NCBI RefSeq assembly: GCF_026230105.1 | Contig: NC_079474.1 | Location: forward strand, 24,074,794 to 24,138,793 | DNA: 64,000 nucleotides | Source of the DNA: Diorhabda sublineata | Lineage: Eukaryota > Arthropoda > Insecta > Coleoptera > Chrysomelidae | Direction of reading: 5' to 3' | Shown: piece after piece, positions 60,480 through 64,000 of the stretch | How the letters are laid out: each line of letters starts with the position of its first letter | Numbering within the stretch: position 1 is the stretch's first letter | The notes under the pieces: model-generated | Seen by the model: only the letters and a program-made list of their open reading frames with translations | Told to the model about the DNA's origin: nothing | The model's database searches: none | Made by a program: the position numbers and the translations under genes

Positions 60480-60830
60480 AACGATAGCTTTGCCATTATA
60501 TAGCTTTGTCATAGGGAAACGGTGAAAAAGTAACTCCAATCGAATTGACACCTGAAGAATGGAGCTGTAAGAAGGGGAATTCTGCCTATGAATTCAATTG
60601 GTTTGATGGTGACAACTGGCCACCTAAGATTTGGTATTAGAACAAATTGCAGAAAGTGATGGTACGCGATTATATTTTTCACTAATTAATGGATTATTAG
60701 AGCTTTACATCAATCGAATTATTTCTCTTTTCTAGATAAAATACCTGAAGAAGAGGAGACGAAAATATTCCATTACATGCTGCGAGCGATACTGACAAAA
60801 GCGATGATGACCTGAAGAACGAGAGGGATG
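60480..60830 (+). other. Coding-like fragment upstream of the Transib transposase
   Basis: About 60535-60630 reads 'TPIELTPEEWSCKKGNSAYE' then 'FNWFDGDNWPPKIWY'. About 60745-60830 reads 'NIPLHAASDTDKSDDDLKNE'. Both are protein-like but short and split by stops. They could be an upstream exon of the transposase or a second inserted element. Not identified. Confidence 0.3.
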
Positions 60831-61051
60831 ATTTAATAAATAATTATTACTAACTATGATGGTTTATTCTATATTGTTTCACGTTTGTGATGTTATTAAA
60901 TTTTATTTGATCATACAGCTGAATCATACCCCTTTTATTCAAATATTGCATCTAAAAAGTATCACAATCAACTAAAAATGAAATGCGCGCGTTGGATGAT
61001 TAAATAGGTAAACGTATTTTTACACTGAGAGAAGCGAGTGCCGAGACCATC

Positions 61052-61920
61052 TTGGCCGAGACAAGTTTCTTGGTCAGGTCCCATAGGCCGGTAATCATTA
61101 AGGAGCAACATATTAAAAAGTACAAATTTTTTTTTCAACATAGTTTTAAAATGACTATGGTTGACGGGAAGGTCTGCAATGCAGCTACAGACTCCAAATC
61201 GACCAGCAGATGTTATATATGTGGAGCTACATCAAAAGATTTTAATGATGTATGCCCTGAAGCTCTTGAATTTGGCCTTTCCGTATTACATGCAATAATC
61301 CGGATATTCGAAAGTGTGCTGCATATAAATTGCCCGTGAAAAAATATCGCGAGAGACGAACCGAAGAAGAAAAAAATCTAGGAAAGCAGAAGAAACTTGA
61401 TATTCAGCAAATAATTAGGGAGGAGACAAGTCTCTTAGTCGATATGCCAAAAAGTAACTTCGGAAACACAAACGATGGAAATACTAGCAGAAGATTCTTC
61501 GAGAACCTTGAATTGGCTGCAGAAATCACTGGGATAAGTTATGACTTGATTATTAGATTAAAAGTGATATTAGAAGCCATATCAAGCGGCCATAAGATTG
61601 ACGTAGCAAAATATGATAAATACGCCATGGAAACTGCGAAACAACATGTTGAGTTATATGGCTGGCATCCTATGACTCCAACGGTGCATAAGGTCTTAAT
61701 TCATAGAGCTTCAATAATAGAAAATTCGTTGTTTTTAGGTCTTATCGCCTAAAGTTTGCTCGCAAGTTTTCGAGGGAAGAATGCAACTTAGATATTTATC
61801 ATAGGTTACTATTAACGTCCGACCCATTTATTAGTTCCATGAGAAAGACCAAAACAACCGCTTCAAAATTATTTTTGCCTGAGATTATTGATTGATTGAT
61901 TATTTTTAGTGATTATCTAT
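61052..61920 (+). pseudogene. Transib transposase (RAG1-core-related), broken
   Basis: Transib transposases share their catalytic core with vertebrate RAG1. Here 'MTMVDGKVCNAATDSKSTSR' leads to 'CYICGATSKDFNDV' (about 61212-61255), a CxxC zinc-binding box. Next is 'LEFGLSVLHAIIRIFESVLH' and, in a shifted frame (from about 61330), 'PVKKYRERRTEEEKNLGKQK'. It continues 'NFGNTNDGNTSRRFFENLEL', 'LIIRLKVILEAISSGHKIDV' and 'LYGWHPMTPTVHKVLIHRAS' (to about 61715). After a junction near 61740 the frame resumes as 'YRLKFARKFSREECNLDIYH' and 'RLLLTSDPFISSMRKTK' (to about 61850). The expected 15-20 residues between 'ENSLF' and 'YRLKFARK' are missing. In RAG1 the third catalytic acid (Glu962) lies in that interval. 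With the frameshift at 61330 this copy cannot encode an active enzyme. Confidence 0.82.
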
Positions 61921-62527
61921 TTAACTTATGTAACTTTAATATTGTATAACGAATGTAAAGATCCTTTTAATAATATAATATATTTACTTACTTATTAGAA
62001 CAAAATAAACTTTGTTTTATTTAATAATCCATACCTAAAAGTACTACTAAAACGTAGACAGCTATCCCTCCTTGGGGAAAGCCGTGAGTATGTCATATGT
62101 ATGTTCAATATAATATTAAAAAACACTTTAAAATCAACTACGATCTCGAATAAAATATTTTTTGATAAAAAATCACAAGTACCTAACCACCGTGTACCAA
62201 CAAATAATTTCGATAAGTTATTCCAAACACAGAATTCTTTTTATGTAACTATTTTGTAATATAAATATCACATAAAATAATTTTGGTCGCCTAAATCCTG
62301 AAAAACGATCGATGTCCGTCGTTTTCGTTACTAGCGGTGCCTCGAATAGGCGGAAAATTAGTAAGCGCTATAAAATCGCGCGTAAGATAAAAATGATTAT
62401 ATTTTAGTGAGTTTCCATCGTATCTTGATGATTTTTTTCAAATTTTGAGTAGCACAAACGAACATTTTGAATAAAGCCATCAAAAATAATTTTCCAGTTA
62501 GCCAAATGCCAAAGTTTTCATTTTAAA

Positions 62528-62830
62528 TATAAGTCGATTTTCTTCGGAGGTTTTCCGGCCTGCAAAATTTATTGCACTATTATACCGCTATTAGTTCAGG
62601 TTGTTTTTCACATGAATTTTTCGGCACTCTCAATCACTTCTTGCAAGGGTTTTCTGTCTTGCAAAACTTCTGCCATTGTTCCAGCGCACTTATTGGAGGT
62701 ACGTACTTCGTTACAGTAGGTGTTGGGCACATACCTTATGGGGTTTATCACATGAATTTTTCGGCTGTTACTATCACTTCTTGCGAGGGTTTTCCAGCCT
62801 ACAAAATTTTATGCGCTATTACAGCACTCT
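62528..62830. repeat. Three imperfect tandem repeats in the right arm of the Transib element
   Basis: 'gaggttttccggcctgcaaa' (about 62547), 'agggttttctgtcttgcaaa' (about 62645) and 'agggttttccagcctacaaa' (about 62785) each lead into a similar 'att.tgc.ctatta.agc.ct.tta' block. 'cacatgaatttttcggc' occurs at about 62609 and 62750. The left arm seems to have a single counterpart (about 59930-60045), so the right arm is expanded. Confidence 0.7.
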
Positions 62831-63005
62831 TATTTGAAGTTCAAACTTTAAATTACAGAGCTGCTGCTGTTTGATGATGTACTAAGTTTTTTTCCTGTTT
62901 ACAAGCTGAAACAACGCGCACCTCATTGCCTCTATTTTTTGTAGCTAGCTCTGGGACTATTAATAAGGTCTATATAACGAGAATCGGAAAGTTGCAATTT
63001 CAATG

Positions 63006-64000
63006 ACAATATAATTGACATGATTGTGAACTAGGGTACAAAAGCTGAATAGCCCCCTAACCATTTGTAAATTCTCTAGGAAATACGATCAGCGGAGATC
63101 TCTTCAACGCTTTCATGTAATTACTATAAAACATAGAATATAATTTGAGCATAATTAGCAAATATGAAAAGAGAAAATCATATTATTGTATCGTACTTTT
63201 ATTAATAAATATTTTCTAGTTTCTTTCATTTCAGAAAATTCAAATTTTATCCAATAACTTCTAGAAATTTGTTTTAATTTAATCGTCTGTAGCGCTTCCA
63301 TTCCTTCTGATTTAATTTCAAGAAATTAATGAATATTAAGACAGATTTCAAGCACGTTATAGAAAAGGGAATAATAGCACTGTCTTACAAGTACACCGTT
63401 AAAACAGAAAACAAAAACAACAAAATTATTATTACTTGCTCTATGACCAGTAAATGGAATGGGTATACATCTACTTCTCGAATAACCATGCTTTAGGGAG
63501 AGATATAGAACGTCATCTCAATTAACAATATGACTACTCACGTACTCAAGCTGTATAAAGCTGAAAGATTTAAAACAATTCAATAACTAATGCTTACTTA
63601 ACTATTGTTGAAATTTATTTCAAACAATTGGTAGTGAAAGCCTTTTTTCCTTTCCGATTGGGGTATCTCCAAACACGTGATTTGAACGTAATAATCGCTT
63701 CCTCGGGTGTAGAAAAGCGTTATTTCTCTTTTGTCAACGGAAATAAGAAGAAATCATTATGTGCCAAACAAGGACTATACAGTGGTTGACCCATCAATTT
63801 ACCATCTAGATAAGAAGATATAAACTGTGTCTAATTAAGATAGAACCCAATGAAAATATTGTAATTCCTATTTTTTTGAAGCAAATTTAATAGTAATCAA
63901 AATTATGTGTTTCCCACAAATTTGGAATCGAACCGTATGAAAGATATGTTATAAAATATGAATATTACTTGAGATGAAATCAACTTTATTTCTGAGGATA
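63006..64000. other. AT-rich DNA, nothing recognised
   Basis: No gene, RNA or element that I can support up to the window edge. Confidence 0.45.

Larger units (their letters stand above)
59765..63005 (+). mobile_element. Transib-like DNA transposon with very long inverted repeats
   Basis: The outer regions are inverted copies of each other. Left 'ccttattaatagcccaagag' (59818) pairs with right 'actattaataagg' (to 62968). 'agctacaaaaaatag' and 'gtttcagcttgtaaac' pair on both sides. The pairing continues inward to about 60240 and 62290, e.g. left 'gtgctactcaaaattt' against right 'aaattttgagtagcac'. Outward it reaches about 59784 and 63002 ('gcagctttcc' against 'ggaaagttgc'). The repeats are thus about 450-700 bp, far longer than usual Transib ends. 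The exact edges are uncertain by about 30 bp, and no 5-bp target duplication was fixed. Between them is a RAG1-core-like transposase remnant (61052-61920). Confidence 0.82.

Overview
The window is AT-rich (roughly 70% A+T by eye) eukaryotic nuclear DNA from an insect. Two conserved host genes with spliceosomal introns can be read with confidence. On the + strand is the 3' half of an RNA-binding protein gene of the couch potato (cpo)/RBPMS/mec-8 family: coding exons at 3745-3968, 5403-5614 and 20167-20347, the last two making one RRM split by a 14.5 kb intron. On the - strand is a complete four-exon proteasome alpha-2 gene (PSMA2/Prosalpha2; 55763 down to 53327), whose joined frame is 234 codons plus stop, the family's usual length. 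The order is not fixed by the sequence; the transposon mix would suit a beetle or hemipteran, but that is a guess.

Layout. 1-3744: old transposon debris (a LINE fragment, an IS630/Tc1-type DDE fragment) in what is probably an upstream cpo intron. 3745-20390: the cpo exons; the large intron carries a Tc1/mariner remnant, two LINE fragments, a Tc1-like element with terminal repeats and, on the - strand, exon-like segments of a possible nested gene (18967-19053 and 21688-21754). 20390-44590: mostly structureless AT-rich DNA with LINE scraps, an (AC)41 microsatellite, a 220-bp hAT-type MITE with a perfect 8-bp target duplication, a pogo-like MITE, a Tc1 remnant, an exact 144-bp tandem duplication, a CTAGT-rich inverted-repeat element and a PIF/Harbinger foldback cluster. 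44590-53300: a possible small secreted-protein ORF, an R1-like LINE remnant, a hAT (Buster-like) element into which a LINE has inserted with an 8-bp target duplication, and a decayed tyrosine-recombinase (Crypton-like) gene. 53327-55763: PSMA2. 55764-64000: transposon remnants and a ~3.2 kb Transib-like element with very long inverted repeats and a RAG1-core-related transposase that lacks its C-terminal catalytic region.

The most interesting host-gene observation is in cpo. The exon before the second RRM contains an in-frame TGA followed by CTA (the known readthrough context), with open frame continuing to a strong splice donor. A weaker in-frame donor just upstream would skip the stop. Splicing and/or readthrough would therefore decide whether the protein carries this RRM. 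The two host genes converge and are about 33 kb apart; nothing suggests that they act together. There are no CRISPR, operon or prokaryotic features, and I saw no tRNA or rRNA gene.
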